From Bathynomus jamesi (taxonomy: Eukaryota; Arthropoda; Malacostraca; Isopoda; Cirolanidae), in NCBI GenBank assembly GCA_023014485.1, contig JAJOZX010000926.1, forward strand, positions 62,001-126,000: a stretch of 64,000 nt of DNA, read 5' to 3'. Position numbers and translations under genes: made by a program. Below, one piece after another: positions 42,690 to 54,010 of this stretch (position 1 is its first letter; every line of letters starts with the position of its first letter). The notes beneath the pieces were generated by a model. It did no database searches. It worked only from the letters and a program-made list of their open reading frames with translations, and was not told where the DNA came from.

Positions 42690-43300
42690 ATTGCATAATG
42701 TTGCAAGAGTGCCACCCCCACCCCCTTGTTGCAAGAGTGCCAACCCCAACCCCCTTCCTGCTAAGCCCCTCCCCCCCCCCTTTGTTGCAAAAAAAAAGAA
42801 GAAAGAAACATAGAGAGAGTGCCAATCTTTGTTGCCAATCCCAAAATGGGAATGCAAGGGGCATGCAACTTGGAGGCGGAGTTCTCCCAAAAGCTATTCC
42901 CCCCAAAGGGGCAGAAAGGAAGAGATAACAAGAGAGGAAGAGAGGTATGCAACTTGGAGGCCGAGTTCTCCCCCAAGCTGAACCCCCCCAAAGGGGTATA
43001 CCTAACCTAAGAAGCCTCTATAGGAAGGAAGGGGTTTCCTCACCACCGAAAGGGCCAGAAAGAGAAAGGACCAGAGATCCTTGCTCGGCTGGGAGCCGAG
43101 CTTGTATCATTGCATGACTCCGTCGTCCGCCTCCCACTCTTTTATAGACATCTAATCCGCCAGTTGGCTGAGTTGCCAGATAGCGCCATGTATTTAATTC
43201 ATCAGCCAATAGAAGGCTGAGTTGCCAGTTTGTGCTATATATTTAATTAATTCATATATTAATCAGTCTAGAAGACTGAGTTGCCAGATAGCAATATTTA
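42690..43300. repeat. C/A-rich region with minisatellite-like duplications
   Basis: TTGCAAGAGTGCCACCCCCA-type units repeat at 42700-42750. A roughly 95-bp unit with GCAACTTGGAGGC and GAGTTCTCCC repeats at 42856 and 42950. GGCTGAGTTGCCAG-like motifs occur at about 43165, 43213 and 43277. Open frames here differ between strands and lack support. Confidence 0.6.
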
Positions 43301-43740
43301 TTAAATTATTTCAAATATTATTCATCCATTTTATAAATTGATATTATTTTCATATTGTTCCACTGTTCTGGAATATTGTAAGTTTTAAGAATTACATTGA
43401 ATAGTTTTGTCAGACTTCTTATAGGAATTCTGTTTATTAAATAAATAATTAGAATTTAAACACACGCTCTTTACACAACTAAAATAAATCACCTTATTAC
43501 TTAATTCCTATTTTTATTATTATTATTAATATCTCAATTCACGCTAAATCACGAATAACAGTGGGAAAAACAAAAGGAAAAGGAACCTTACGAAGATGAA
43601 ACAAACAACAATTTCAGGTCAAAACACACGGTCGTCTGCCCCCCCTCCCTCATTCCCCACAAACTCCTCACCCCATCTGCGCTTGTATAAATATTAATTA
43701 TTTTGAAAACATACATATAATAAACGAATGATCAACTCGT

Positions 43741-43810
<70 letters not shown>

Positions 43811-43997
43811 ATTTTCACAGTTAGCTGGAAATAATATTCTGCGAATTTTCAAGTTCATTTAAGAAGAAAAAATTTATAAGAAATTAACACTTTGACTATT
43901 AGATAAAGCACCGTTACTTCAATACGAAACATAGTATTATGAGAAGCAATCTTTTTCGTTAGCAAAATTCAAGTTAGATAGAGAAGAAATCATTAGG

Positions 43998-44037
<40 letters not shown>

Positions 44038-44322
44038 TTAATAAGAGAAGTACAAGCACCAAATTTTATTTTCTATCTTCGTCCATTGTTCGCACAGGTG
44101 TGACCTGATACGCCCGGGGGGAAAAAAAAAATATATATATATATAAATAAGCAAAAAACTATCTTTAATTGCAAACAAATGGCGCGTACTGAAAGGAACC
44201 CTTCTTTCTACCTGGACACCAACAGAAAATATTTCATTTTTCCTCTTTGAGTCTTACCATAAAAAGACGAATAAAATTTGTAATTATCTACTTAAAAAGA
44301 AAACACTATATATATGTATATA
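43301..44322. other. AT-rich non-coding sequence with microsatellites
   Basis: Compound CA/TA repeats at 43741-43805 and a TA run at about 44003-44035. No gene seen. Confidence 0.6.
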
Positions 44323-45225
44323 CAGGGCGTCCCAAAAAAATGTATACACACTTTAAATAATTATAAAGGCAGTGTTTATTAAAATACATTTCATTTTCAA
44401 AATGTAATAGAATCTACAGACATTATTTAATTGTTGTGTCAACGCCTGTTTTCAAACTGACGTCCGTTCTGGTCCAGGCACTGCTGATAACGCGAAGCAA
44501 TGGAATCGCAAACATCACGAAACATTTCGTTTGGTATTTGTGTGCATTCTCGTTCAATGGCTGCTCTCAATTCAGCGACTGTTGCAGGTTTTATAGCGTA
44601 GACTTTGTCTTTTAAGTATCCCATAAAAAAGTCTAGTGGTGTGAGGTCTGGTGAACGCGGAGGGTATTCTACGAAACCCCTTCGTCCAATCCACATCCAC
44701 ATCGTGCCAAGTACCACTCGCAATACTCCACTCTTCGGTCCGGATCATCTTCATTAATAGCATGGACTAATCTTGGAATGTAACTTTTCCATTGACAGCG
44801 CTTCAAAATGCGTTGGACAGACGATTCTGAAATTCCTACCTCACGACTCGCTTGCCGCACAGATTTTCTTGGACTTTGGTGATACGTTTCCAGTACTCTT
44901 TCTTGCTTTGTGGGGCTTGTCGATGTCCGTGGTCTTCCGGAACGCTTCTTGTGGACATTCTGAACAGTTCCATCGGCTTCAAACTTATCTCTAATTCGAG
45001 TGATGGTAAGTCGCGTTGGTGGATCTGTTTGAAACTCCCTCCTAAACTGTCTTTGCACTTCAACTGCGTTTTCACACTTCCAGTAGCATTTTAGAATGAA
45101 TTTCCTTTGTTCAAAGCTTAGTCTGACTGCCATTATTAATTCTAATGGGTTTAACTTGGAAAGAAAGAAACATCAATTGAGCTATCAGCTGTTACAGTGT
45201 GTATACATTTTTTTGGGACGCCCTG
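44323..45225 (-). mobile_element. Deleted mariner derivative, copy C
   Basis: A 903-bp copy with the same ends and the same deletion as copies A and B. TA targets are at 44321-44322 and 45226-45227. It inserted between the ATT microsatellite and flanking AT-rich sequence beside the unknown ORF cluster. Confidence 0.92.
44439..45133 (-). pseudogene. Mariner transposase lacking the first two catalytic Asp (copy C)
   Basis: The N-terminal 150 residues ([12 protein letters not shown] onward) appear identical to copy A. It is joined by the same deletion to the C-terminal segment ending QFENRR. A one-base difference in the LDFF region keeps the C-terminal part as PLDFFMGYLKD. Confidence 0.9.
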
Positions 45226-45317
45226 TATAGTATAAGGAAAAAACTAAGTTACAAATTAATAGCATAGAATAGCCTTATTCTGAATTTTTACAACGTAAAA
45301 AAGTCTAACATAGCTTT

Positions 45318-45323
45318 TTTAAT

Positions 45324-45360
<37 letters not shown>

Positions 45361-45361
45361 T
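45318..45361. repeat. AAT/ATT microsatellite
   Basis: About 13 trinucleotide units. It has run into the 3' end of the small ORF at 45319-45516, adding a poly-Tyr tail to it. Confidence 0.95.
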
Positions 45362-45516
45362 TTTGTATCTACTCTCGCAGGGATAGAAGGTGGACGGGCA
45401 AAAACGTCGTCGTGTACCGTTACATTGAATACAAGCTTATAATCATGCCTTTCCAATCGGGGACATTTTCTTAACGTCCCAAACTTTTCAATCGCGATCT
45501 CTTCTTCACAATGCAT
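45319..45516 (-). pseudogene. Small ORF of unknown function, family C, 3' end replaced by a microsatellite
   Basis: The start MHCEEEIAIEKFGTL, followed by CPRLERHDYKLVFNV, aligns with a minus-strand ORF at about 60196 that reads MLSEDEFMIEKLRSVEINPR, then LEKGVYKLVFSNV. The shared pattern is M-x2-E-x-E-x2-IEK, PRLE and YKLVF. After about 50 residues the frame enters the ATT repeat and becomes poly-Tyr, so the natural C-terminus is lost. It lies directly downstream of the 209-codon ORF on the same strand. I do not recognise the protein. Confidence 0.55.
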
Positions 45517-45570
45517 AGCTGTAGCCGAGATAATCTAATTCGCTACAACAGATGATCATTATATAAAGTA
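45517..45570 (-). promoter_or_regulatory. Conserved upstream region of the family C ORF
   Basis: On the minus strand TATAATGA lies 40 bp before the ATG (45556-45563), followed by TGTTGTAGCGAATTAGA. The region before the 60196 start has TATAATGA 43 bp upstream and TGTCGTAACGACTTAGA. Conservation at two loci suggests a promoter or leader; function is inferred only. Confidence 0.45.
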
Positions 45571-45599
45571 GCTCTTCAGGGTGAACGGTGTAGGCGAGC

Positions 45600-46229
45600 T
45601 CAGCTCTGTACCTCTCGAGCGTTTTGTACCAAAGCTCGGGATATTTCGAAGTCTAAACTTATTAAATAATCATCAACCTCTCGACCATTCTCACCGTGTT
45701 TAACCCTACACTCGGTAAACCCATCGAACAGAGCAGCGTATGCGTATTCGAGTACCGTATCAAAATAAAGCATAACCCTATCACGCGCGTCTAATATAGG
45801 TCTCAGCCTGCGTAATCCGACAATTTCAAAAATTCTGTCGAGGATGAAACGGTTGCGCGTAGGAACAAGATCGTCATCAACTGACCATTTCCACATCTCT
45901 CGTATATCAATGCATGATTGTTCGTTATTTATACTCAATGTGCAAACAATATCATATGAGGAGGCGTCACTAATCACATCTGTTATTGTATCTACGTCAG
46001 CTGGTATTTTATAACGGTCCTCAGCCCACCTCTCAAGCACCACGAAGATTGTATGCATCTCCTCAAGATTTAAATAAATAACGTTGCGCTTGCTTGCATG
46101 CCTGCAGGTCGTTTCAAGCACACAGTTAATGGCACCGGTTTCTCGCCTGAATAGGCGCAATGACTTCGTCACGGAGCCGTCGTACGAGGCGTTGAGAATG
46201 CTTCTCAAAGGGCGCTCAAGCGTATTCAT
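45600..46229 (-). CDS. Uncharacterised 209-residue ORF, family E
   Basis: An undamaged ORF from MNTLERPLRSILNASYDG to SRALVQNAREVQS. No signal peptide, membrane segment or known motif is visible. The composition is mixed and acidic (DDDLVPTRNRF, LDARDRVMLYFD), with predicted helices near the C-terminus. A second copy begins at 63801 in the other orientation, differing at one base in the 200 bases available (codon 4). The start is supported because both copies share this ATG and sequence directly upstream. The adjacent transposon inserted just upstream (46242) without disrupting it. A gene of an endogenised virus or giant element is possible; there is no homology call. Confidence 0.6.
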   Translation of the reverse strand: MNTLERPLRSILNASYDGSVTKSLRLFRRETGAINCVLETTCRHASKRNVIYLNLEEMHTIFVVLERWAEDRYKIPADVDTITDVISDASSYDIVCTLSINNEQSCIDIREMWKWSVDDDLVPTRNRFILDRIFEIVGLRRLRPILDARDRVMLYFDTVLEYAYAALFDGFTECRVKHGENGREVDDYLISLDFEISRALVQNAREVQS

Positions 46230-46241
46230 CGAGATGACTAT

Positions 46242-49200
46242 TAGGGCGGAGTGAAAAACTCAGTTTTCGAATTTTCAAATTGGCTAGTGTGGAAAATGTG
46301 TGGAGTAGTGCGAAAATAAGCTGGTATAAATTTAAAATCATAACATTAATATCTTCAGGTGCCACAATGACCTTCAATATTGAAAAAAATTGAAAAAAGC
46401 AGATTTTAACCAATAATTACAGAAGAGTCCACGATGCACAATAGACAAGAATTTATTCACACTTGTATAAAAATAGCTCAGTCAACCTTTAAAAAAAGTT
46501 TCTATTCTCTAAAAACAGTTTTCTATAGTCAGCTCACTCAGCTGTCACGTGAGTACCTCGGTTCAGTGTAGCTGTCGCTCTCGTAGCAGGTGGGTGTTCT
46601 GTTGTTGGCGTTACTCAGATAGTCTAAACTATATTTCTTATATATTTTGCATTTCTGTATTGTGTTGCCCTAAGTTTGCCATGTACTATTAACTGAAATT
46701 AACGTATAATTGATATTAGCTCTTTCTTTTTCAGATTTGTATACTTTCAAAATGTCTCGAGTTTGTGCAAAATCAACCAGGGCCTCAACTGAGTGCCCCA
46801 TGTTTGGTATGGGGGAAGATTTGTGGCACAGGAATCTTCCTACATACGAAGGAGTTTTTAAATATTACTTGTTTGTAAGAAACGATTTGAAACAGAATAC
46901 TAATAAAGATCCTTCAATATCTCAAATATTAGAACAAGTTGTTGATAAATTGAAAACAATTTGGGAAAGTGCTTCCGTCCCAATTCTGTCAGACAGGCGA
47001 ATTGAAACAATGTTCAGAAGCTACCACGAAAAGTATCGTGTCATTATGAAGCCATAACAAAGCAGAAAAATTCTGAAGCTTACAAAGCAAAGATTGATAT
47101 GTTCAAAAAAGAAGCACACACGAAACTTTTTGACATTGCAGCGTGCAAGTGCAAAGTACTAACACAATGTTCTTGTCCCAAAGAAAAAACGGTTCCAAAG
47201 GAAGAAGTGACGTTCCTCTTAGATCAAAGGAGTGAAAGAAAACTGTTTATTGATAGAGTAGATATTACACTCTCAAAGAAAAAAGCATCTACGTTGCTAA
47301 GAAAGCAAAAAGAAGCTGTGAGGCTCACCAAAGAATCTTCACAGGAGAAATTGCAGGATACAAATGTTGAATTATCATCATCGACATCAAATAGTGAAAG
47401 TGAATCTGGCGAAATATCAGACGATACATTTCCAGAGCCAGTTAGCTCGAAGAGAAAGCTCGAACAACCTGAAACAATTATTCAAGAAAAGGAAAACTAC
47501 AAATCTACCTTCAGTGGCTACTGCTTGTGACAGGACTGCAGTTTCAGATCGAGCTGCAGCATTCATTGTTAGTGCAGTATTGCAAGATATTGGAGAAGTT
47601 TCTATTGACAATACATCTGAAGTAGTGGATAGGAGTAAAATCAGAAGAGAAAGACAAAAAAGAGATCAGAAATTATGAAAGATCAAAATCAGGTCCCAAT
47701 CAGAGGAATCTATTTTGATGGTCGAAAAGATTCTACACTCTTCCAAGAAAAAAAAAGAGTCCAAAGTATATCAGAAGAAGGTAACAGAAGAACATATCAC
47801 TTTAGTGAGAGAACCTGGTTCAGATTATTTGGGCCATTATTCTGTGAATTCTGGATCAGCTGAAGAAATATGTAAAGGAATGTTTGAGTATATTGGAAAT
47901 AATGACATGAACCTGGAAAACCTTGTTGCCATTGGATGCGATGGTGCAGCAGTCAACACTGGAGAAAAGGGAGGCGTTATAAGGCTTATAGAATTGAAGC
48001 TGAAGAAGCCAGTTCAACATTTAGTGTGCCAGCTCCATGCCAATGAATTGCCATTACGCCATTTAGTTGCAAAGCTGGATGGAAAAACATCTGGCCCCCG
48101 CGGATTCACCGGTCCTATTGGCAGGGAATTAGAGAACTGTGAGAGTCTTCCTATTGTCGAGTTTGAAAGGATTGATGCTGAGGAACCAACTGTAGACTGT
48201 GAAGATCTTAGCACCGACCAAAAATATCTAATTGATATTCATCAGGCCATAACAAAGGATATTGCTCTCCAGATCTTGCTCATCGTAGTCCAGGCAAAAT
48301 GGCACATTCACGATGGCTGACTACAGCAAATCGTTTGCTTCGTCTATACGTTTCAACTGTAAGTCCATCTGAGAACCTCATGAACATTGCTTCTTTTATA
48401 ATGAAGGTCTACATCCCAATGTGGTTTTCTATTAAGCAAAGTACGTCTTTTGTCAATGGCTCAAAACATGTTTTCAAAACTATTGAACTAACAAGAACAC
48501 TGAATGACGAAGTAAAGGATATTGTAAACCCTGTCATACAAAGAAATGCATTTTTTGCAAATCCAGAAATATTCTAGCATCAATGATTCATGATGACCGC
48601 AGCGCCATAAGAGAATTAGCGTGGAGGCGAATAAAGAAAGCAAGGCAAACAAACAAGGAAAAAGTTGTGAGGCGTTTCACAGTACCTGTTATTCAATTTG
48701 AAGCTACTGATTATACTGATTTAATTAATTGGCAAAAATGCATTGTCACTGAACCACCTGTGACAAGACACCTGACAGAAAATGAGATTGAAGAATTCAT
48801 AGAAAACAAGAGTACCCCTCCATTCGAGAAATTCCCTTGTCATACACAAGTAGTAGAAAGAATGGTAAAATTAGTGACTGAAGCATCATCAAAAGTATTT
48901 GGATTGAACGCGCGAGATGGCTTCATAAGATCAACACTTCAGTCACGTAAAAAAATGCCATCATTCGAAAGTAAAGCTGAATATAAAGTTTAAATAAAAC
49001 GTTAATAGAAAAAACATGCGCAAGGATGGGTGGTTGGGAGGGCATGGGTGGAGCTCGACACGCAGCCACCTCCTCGTGGTGAGTTCTGGATTATTTAGAT
49101 CATTAATCAAAAGAACATTGATCTAAATAAACTAAGAGCTGCGTAATTCAGTAACTATTTGGTAATTGGAACACTTAATATATAATAATAACAAGTAAGT

Positions 49201-49397
49201 TTCAGTTATTGTACTAATGCAGAATATAAGAAAATCATTATATTTCACTTTTTTCGACGGCTTTGTGGCACCTCAAGATATAATTTCGCAGGACTAATAT
49301 TTATGCACAGTCATTATCTATAGCACCCACATATTTTCCGCACTAGCCATATTTGAATTTCGAAAACAAGTTTAAAAACCATTTTCGATCCGCCCTA
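46242..49397 (+). mobile_element. TAGG-end DNA transposon, family member 3
   Basis: The ends TAGGGCGGAGTGAAAA and, reverse-complemented, TAGGGCGGATCGAAAA are followed inward by further inverted similarity (TTTTCGAA, TGGCTAGTG and, near 46360 and 49260, AGGTGCCAC). The 8-bp duplication is ATGACTAT on the left (46234-46241) and ATCACTAT on the right (49398-49405). The unoccupied site is present in the other arm of the inverted repeat at about 63790-63800, which confirms boundaries and target size. It encodes one transposase on the plus strand. Confidence 0.9.
46752..48993 (+). pseudogene. Transposase of TAGG-end family (member 3), frameshifted
   Basis: Segments in order are MSRVCAKSTRASTECPMFGM, IETMFRSYHEKYRVIMK, KLFDIAACKCKVLTQCSCPK (a Cys cluster), a Ser/Glu-rich linker, CDRTAVSDRAAAFIVSAVLQ and GIYFDGRKDSTLF (first Asp). 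Then come VAIGCDGAAVNTGEKGGVIR (second Asp), HLVCQLHANELPLRHLVAKL (CxxH), DLSTDQKYLIDIHQAI, HSRWLTTANRLLRLYVS and PCHTQVVERMVKLVTEASS (Glu), ending MPSFESKAEYKV. About six frame changes break roughly 740 codons. The D, D, CxxH, E order fits an RNase H-like transposase. Confidence 0.8.
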
Positions 49398-49416
49398 ATC
49401 ACTATTGCACTTCCAA

Positions 49417-49760
49417 TTGCTCATTTTGACAAAGATTAAGCTTTTCACCCGCATTAGACCTACAGTTTAACATGGAAGCAGAAATACACCTCGGCAGGGA
49501 ATGATTACTCTCTTTCACATCAACCCACCGAAATGCTCATTTTGACAAAGATTAAGCTTTTCACTCGCATTAGACCGACAGTTTAACATGGAAGCAGAAA
49601 TACCCCTCACCTCGTCAGGGAATGATTGCTCACTTTCACATCACCCCACCGAAATGCTAATTTTGACAAAGATGAAGCTTTTCACCCGCATTAGACCTAC
49701 AGTTTAACAGGGAATCGGAAATACACCTCGGCGGGGAATGATTGATCACTCTTTCACATC
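49417..49760. repeat. Satellite array of about 115-bp units, three copies
   Basis: Units start near 49417, 49532 and 49656 with GCTCATTTTGACAAAGATTA. Each continues with AGCTTTTCACCCGCATTAGA, CCTACAGTTTAACATGG and a CACCTCGGC..GGGAATGATT part. About 65 bp of the unit is similar to the sequence beside the SINE at 39985-40060. Confidence 0.85.
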
Positions 49761-50164
49761 ATAATTTCATCGAGATAATTCAAGCTCATATACAGGACCT
49801 ATATTGTGTATAAGATCTGTGGCGCGTGGAACATGCGGCCTTCAGAAGATGTAAACATCTGCTCTGTGGACCAGTTCAAGAAAATGGATAGGCCGAACCT
49901 TGCGATGTAGGAATTTTTTCCATGGAACCGTAACCACTGATACAGCCTCGGTACGGATTGCAATGCTTATTGAGGCACTTCTTGTCTTTGTATCTCCCTC
50001 ATGTACACCTACATTGTGTCCGACAACACAGAAACTCCAAAATTGTTGTGAAAGATGCAAAAGTGTAATGACAAAAAAAGAACAGCTTCAGAGTTCATTC
50101 ACACCATGCGTACACTTATCTCGTGTACGCAGTGTACACCTTCCACATTGTGTCCGACACACTA

Positions 50165-50250
50165 TTTTTCTTCTACGCGAGAATACACACCTGAAATCCA
50201 CAGCTTGCACCGCTCAACTGAGTACGCAGGGGTAGAGATATCTCCGGGTA
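50165..50250 (-). promoter_or_regulatory. Leader-like block shared with the 60.9-kb ORF
   Basis: On the minus strand the sequence CTGCGTACTCAGTTGAGCG, then GTGTATTCTCGCGTAGAAG, parallels CTGCGTGGTCAGTTGATTG and GTGTATTCGCCCGCGTAGAA at 60873-60955, where it stands just before the ATG of an open frame. In this arm and at 62735-62810 the position of the start codon is changed and no long ORF follows. It may mark a lost gene. Confidence 0.4.
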
Positions 50251-50787
50251 GTAACAGGATTCACTTTTTTAGGCGTAAATGGCTTGTTCAGGTTGAGTTA
50301 TCAGATACCACTTTTTATTTTAACTGTTCAGGTATACATTATTATGGAGTTACCAGATACGCTTTTTATTTTAATTGTTCAGGTATACATTATTAGGTTG
50401 GCCAGATTGTACCATTTATTTAATTAATTCTTAAAATTTGGCTTAGAATTCTGCTAGTAGGTTTAGAAGGTGTAACCAACCATTTGGTATAATTGTTTAC
50501 AACCAAAAGAATTAAATAAAACAACATTACATCATTCTGCTTATTATAAATATATAGAAAATAAATATACATTTGAATGATCAATTAAAAATAATAATAT
50601 TTTAAGAAATATGAACAAGGAATATGCATATAATCAAAAATATATCCGTCAATATAACTACAGAAGAAATATATATATACACACAATTATGGATATATAG
50701 AAAATAAATATACATTGGAATGATCAAAATACAAAAATAAAAAATAAGAAATAATATAACCATCAACATAGCAGAAATATATACACA

Positions 50788-52720
50788 TGTAAAAAAGTGA
50801 ACAATGAACAATAGTTTTATGTTCGAATGTCCATTTTTACATAAGAACCAAAATCGCTTAACGCGAGTTTGGATAATAATTTTACTTGTAGCTTCCTATT
50901 TTTGTTCGTGTCACAACCCTACGATCTACCCTTTCTATGGTTTAGTCGTATCCATCATCCATTTTCCATTTGTTATAAAAGTTATTATAATTAATTATGA
51001 ATTGTCTTGCATCTCACCCTCGACCCTAGATTATGCATACACATTGCATGTAACAGGATTGGAACCCGTAGCTGTACTTCTTAGTCATTACTACCCACAC
51101 TTTGCCTCTAATTCATCTTTTCTAATAATGACTTATACACTATGACGTCACAAAATAACTTTATTCCCTTTACGTTCCCACTCTGTGTCTCTAATTCGTT
51201 CTTGTAAATCTTCCTAACAATGATTCGTACTCTACGTACAAATTCAATAACTATGACGTCACATTTTCCTGTCATTAATTTCCCTTCATCATATCTCTAG
51301 TATTCAATGTATGAAAATTCTTTAACATCATAATAAAAACTGTACACTCTATAGAAGTCATTATTTATATGTTATGTAGTATAAATATTATTATTCAGCC
51401 ATATTCATTCATCTACCTATTGTCTACTTATGCCCTATCAACTTATCAGTCTATTTTTACTCGTGTCAATCTATGAAACGCAAAACCTTTGCCTTCGTTC
51501 TGGAACGCGAAAAAACGTTCTCGTATTATTTTTTTTCATTTTTATTTTTAATTATTTGACCTCCCGAGATGAACTCGAAAATGCTGAGGGTAAGTGATCG
51601 AATTTCGCGAACTTGCAGATTCGAACGCTCAAAGATTAAAATACCTCCTCTCGCTTTGATTTCAAATTTATAATATTATCATGCGTTATGTTATATCATG
51701 TGTGTCATGTCTCATGTACTTGTGTTGTACTAATAACCATATAATCTAACCATGGTAAACGACGTAATGTACTTCAATGAAATTATAATTAACTGTAATA
51801 TTTTAATTTAATATAATGTAATGTACTTTAATGAAACTGTAATGAACAATAACTTGTAATGTACTTCAGTGAAACTAATTAAATGTAATGATTTAATTTA
51901 TAATGTAAGAATGTACTTTAATGGAATTGTAATTAAAAAGTGAATATGAATTAATTGGTAGTTGTAATCCATAATTGTAATCATAATTGTAATGAACCAA
52001 AACTAATACGTACTCAGTCATGTACTCAAAATTGTGCTGATGTGCTAATACGAAATAATATCGCCTCAATAATTGTCGAATCGGCGATACTACTGTTTTT
52101 TTGTTTTTTTATTTTTTTTATTCTTTTTAGTTGAAATCATGTGTTTAAAAAGGGGGGAAACTTAACCTTCGATTGTCTCCCCAAAACATTAGATTATATT
52201 ATGCATGTACCATCTTCATTTACGACACTTCATTATAGAACTTCATTTAAGGCACTTCTAGATTAATCTTCATTATAGAACTTCAGTTAAGGCACTTCTA
52301 GATTAATCTTCATCATTTGTACTTGATATTAGTACCTCATTAGGAGGGGGGCAGAGGCCCCTTGCCTCCTTAACTTAAGTATTTTTAGATTCCGGCCTGA
52401 GCCATGGTCGAAAGAGGTCGAACCTCTACCCCTTGTAATTCAGAGTACCAACTGTAATTTTTAAGAAGTAAACCACCCTTTAAGAAGTTTTTTTATCTTT
52501 TTCCTTCGAGCCGTGCTCGCTTCAGAACTTAGTCAGAAAAGTCGATAATTATAAAAAGAGAAGAATTAATAAGCAGAAAGAAAAGAATTAACAGAGTGTC
52601 GACCCCCTAAGGCGACCGAAAAGAATTATAGAAAAGTATAAAGAAGCATCCGTTGCAGCCTCCTAACTAGAACCCCCTTCGAATCCGAACCGACAAAGGG
52701 CCATAAGGGGGGGGTTAACA
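50788..52720 (+). repeat. LTR 1 (1933 bp)
   Basis: TG...CA bounded and nearly identical to 55965-57890, with small indels and few substitutions. A short ORF beginning MNNSFMFECPFLHKNQNRLT appears in both LTRs only because they are copies. The left flank ends with a CA/TA repeat, so no target duplication can be assigned. Confidence 0.8.
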
Positions 52721-52722
52721 AG

Positions 52723-52741
52723 TGGCGACCCTGCCAGGATC
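52723..52741 (+). promoter_or_regulatory. Primer-binding site
   Basis: TGGCGACCCTGCCAGGATC lies two bases after the LTR end. The first eight bases and the CAGGAT segment fit the 3' end of tRNA-Arg, a primer known for arthropod Gypsy-type elements. A second TTGGCGACCCTAC lies at about 52842. Confidence 0.6.
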
Positions 52742-53459
52742 TTAAGAAGATGTTTAACAAGAAGTTGTTTAATAAGAAGATTTTTAAGAAGAGGCCACTC
52801 TTTGGCCAAGATAGAAATTACCCTATAGCCAGGATAAACAAAAATTGGCGACCCTACTAAGAAGAAGATTTTTACAAGATGTTTACCCAAGATGTTTACC
52901 CAGAAGATTTTTACCCAGAAGATTTTAGCCAACAAGACGTCTTCAGGACACGTCTCTGAGGATTTCGCCCGTAGAAATGTCGTTAAGTACATTTTGTTTT
53001 TTTTAAGAAATTTATAAACATTTGAAAAATCAGTATTATTAAGTTAATATTTAGTATTGAGCCAGAATTTAACACAAAACACAGTGAACATTCAGACACC
53101 AGTGATACACTTTTTTTAGTGAAACAGTAAATTTCAAAGAGTTAATTGTAAAAAAAGTTAAAAGTCACAAAAGTTAATTGTAACAGAAGTTAATTGTAAC
53201 AAAGTTAATTGTAACAAAGTTAATTGTAACAAAGTTAATTTTAACAAAGTTAATTTCAGAGAGAGAATTTCAGTTATTTTCAATGTTACATTCAATATAG
53301 AATAATTTTATTTTATGTACCTTCCCGTACATTAGAATGTTGTTTACATTTTTTATTCCTTTTTGTTTGCAAATTTTTTTCCAATTACTGAATTGAATTG
53401 ACTTGCAAATTAAGAGAGAGTTTAGAGAGAGTTTATAGAATTAGAGAGATTTTTTAAGT

Positions 53460-54010
53460 CATTTTTTAAGTCATTTTTGAAGTCAGTTTTGAAGTCAGTT
53501 TTGAAGTCAGAAGGTTGCACCAAGAGGGTCAACCAAACCCCAGAGGTTAATCGTCTCCACTTGATAAAGATCAAATGCAGTCATTTTCCATTTTTAGTTA
53601 ATCTTTACTTGACAAGCGTTCAAGTTAGACAGTTTAAGTTTCAAGATACTTGACAAGCGCTCAAGTTAGACAGTTTAGTTTCATTTTCAGTTCAGAATAC
53701 TTGATAAGAGGTCAAGTCAGAAGGTTGCGCCAAAACGGCCAACCGCCCCAGAGATTTATAGAGATACTTGATAAGAGGTCAAGTCAGAAGGTTGCGCCAA
53801 GACGGCCAACCGCCCCAGAGATTTTTATAGAAATACTTGATAGAGTTCAAGTCAGACAGTTTTATTTGAAGTCAGACAGTTTTAGCTCAAGTCAGAGTTT
53901 TACTTGAAGTCAGAGAGATTTATATTCGAAGTCAGAGATTTATATTCGAAGTCAGAGAGATTTATATTCGAAGTCAGAGTTCAAGTCAAAGTTAGTTTTT
54001 AAGTCGAAGT
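53460..54010 (+). repeat. Minisatellite inside the internal region
   Basis: Degenerate AAGTCAGA-based units. Two about 63-bp units contain TACTTGATAAGAGGTCAAGT, GAAGGTTGCGCCAA and CAACCGCCCCAGAG at about 53698 and 53764; shorter TTTATATTCGAAGTCAGAGA units follow. The same array, with a different number of short units, is at about 58670-59200. The ORF across it is repeat-derived. Confidence 0.75.

Larger units (their letters stand above)
49406..50690. repeat. Inverted repeat, left arm (continues at 46030-46241)
   Basis: This arm is the reverse complement of 62300-63800. Together with 46030-46241, from which it is separated by the inserted transposon, it matches the whole of 62300-64000. It contains the satellite array, a leader-like block and short ORFs. 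One of them (minus strand, MHLSQQFWSFCVVGHNVGVH) is recognisable in both arms but diverged by frameshift, so it is doubtful. The segment 50280-50400 contains a roughly 55-bp unit, TTTTTATTTTAACTGTTCAG and on, twice. Confidence 0.85.

Noticed and set aside
42520..43010. Several 60-130-codon ORFs on both strands in the C-rich region
   Set aside because: All derive from C/A-rich repeats and duplicated 95-bp units; no frame is favoured.
49417..49760. CRISPR-like repeat-spacer appearance of the 115-bp array
   Set aside because: The whole unit is repeated without unique spacers, and the setting is eukaryotic; it is a satellite.
50055..50396. 113-codon plus-strand ORF in the inverted-repeat arm
   Set aside because: Its counterpart in the other arm is not preserved, and part of it is a 55-bp duplication translated twice (FYFNCSGIHY).
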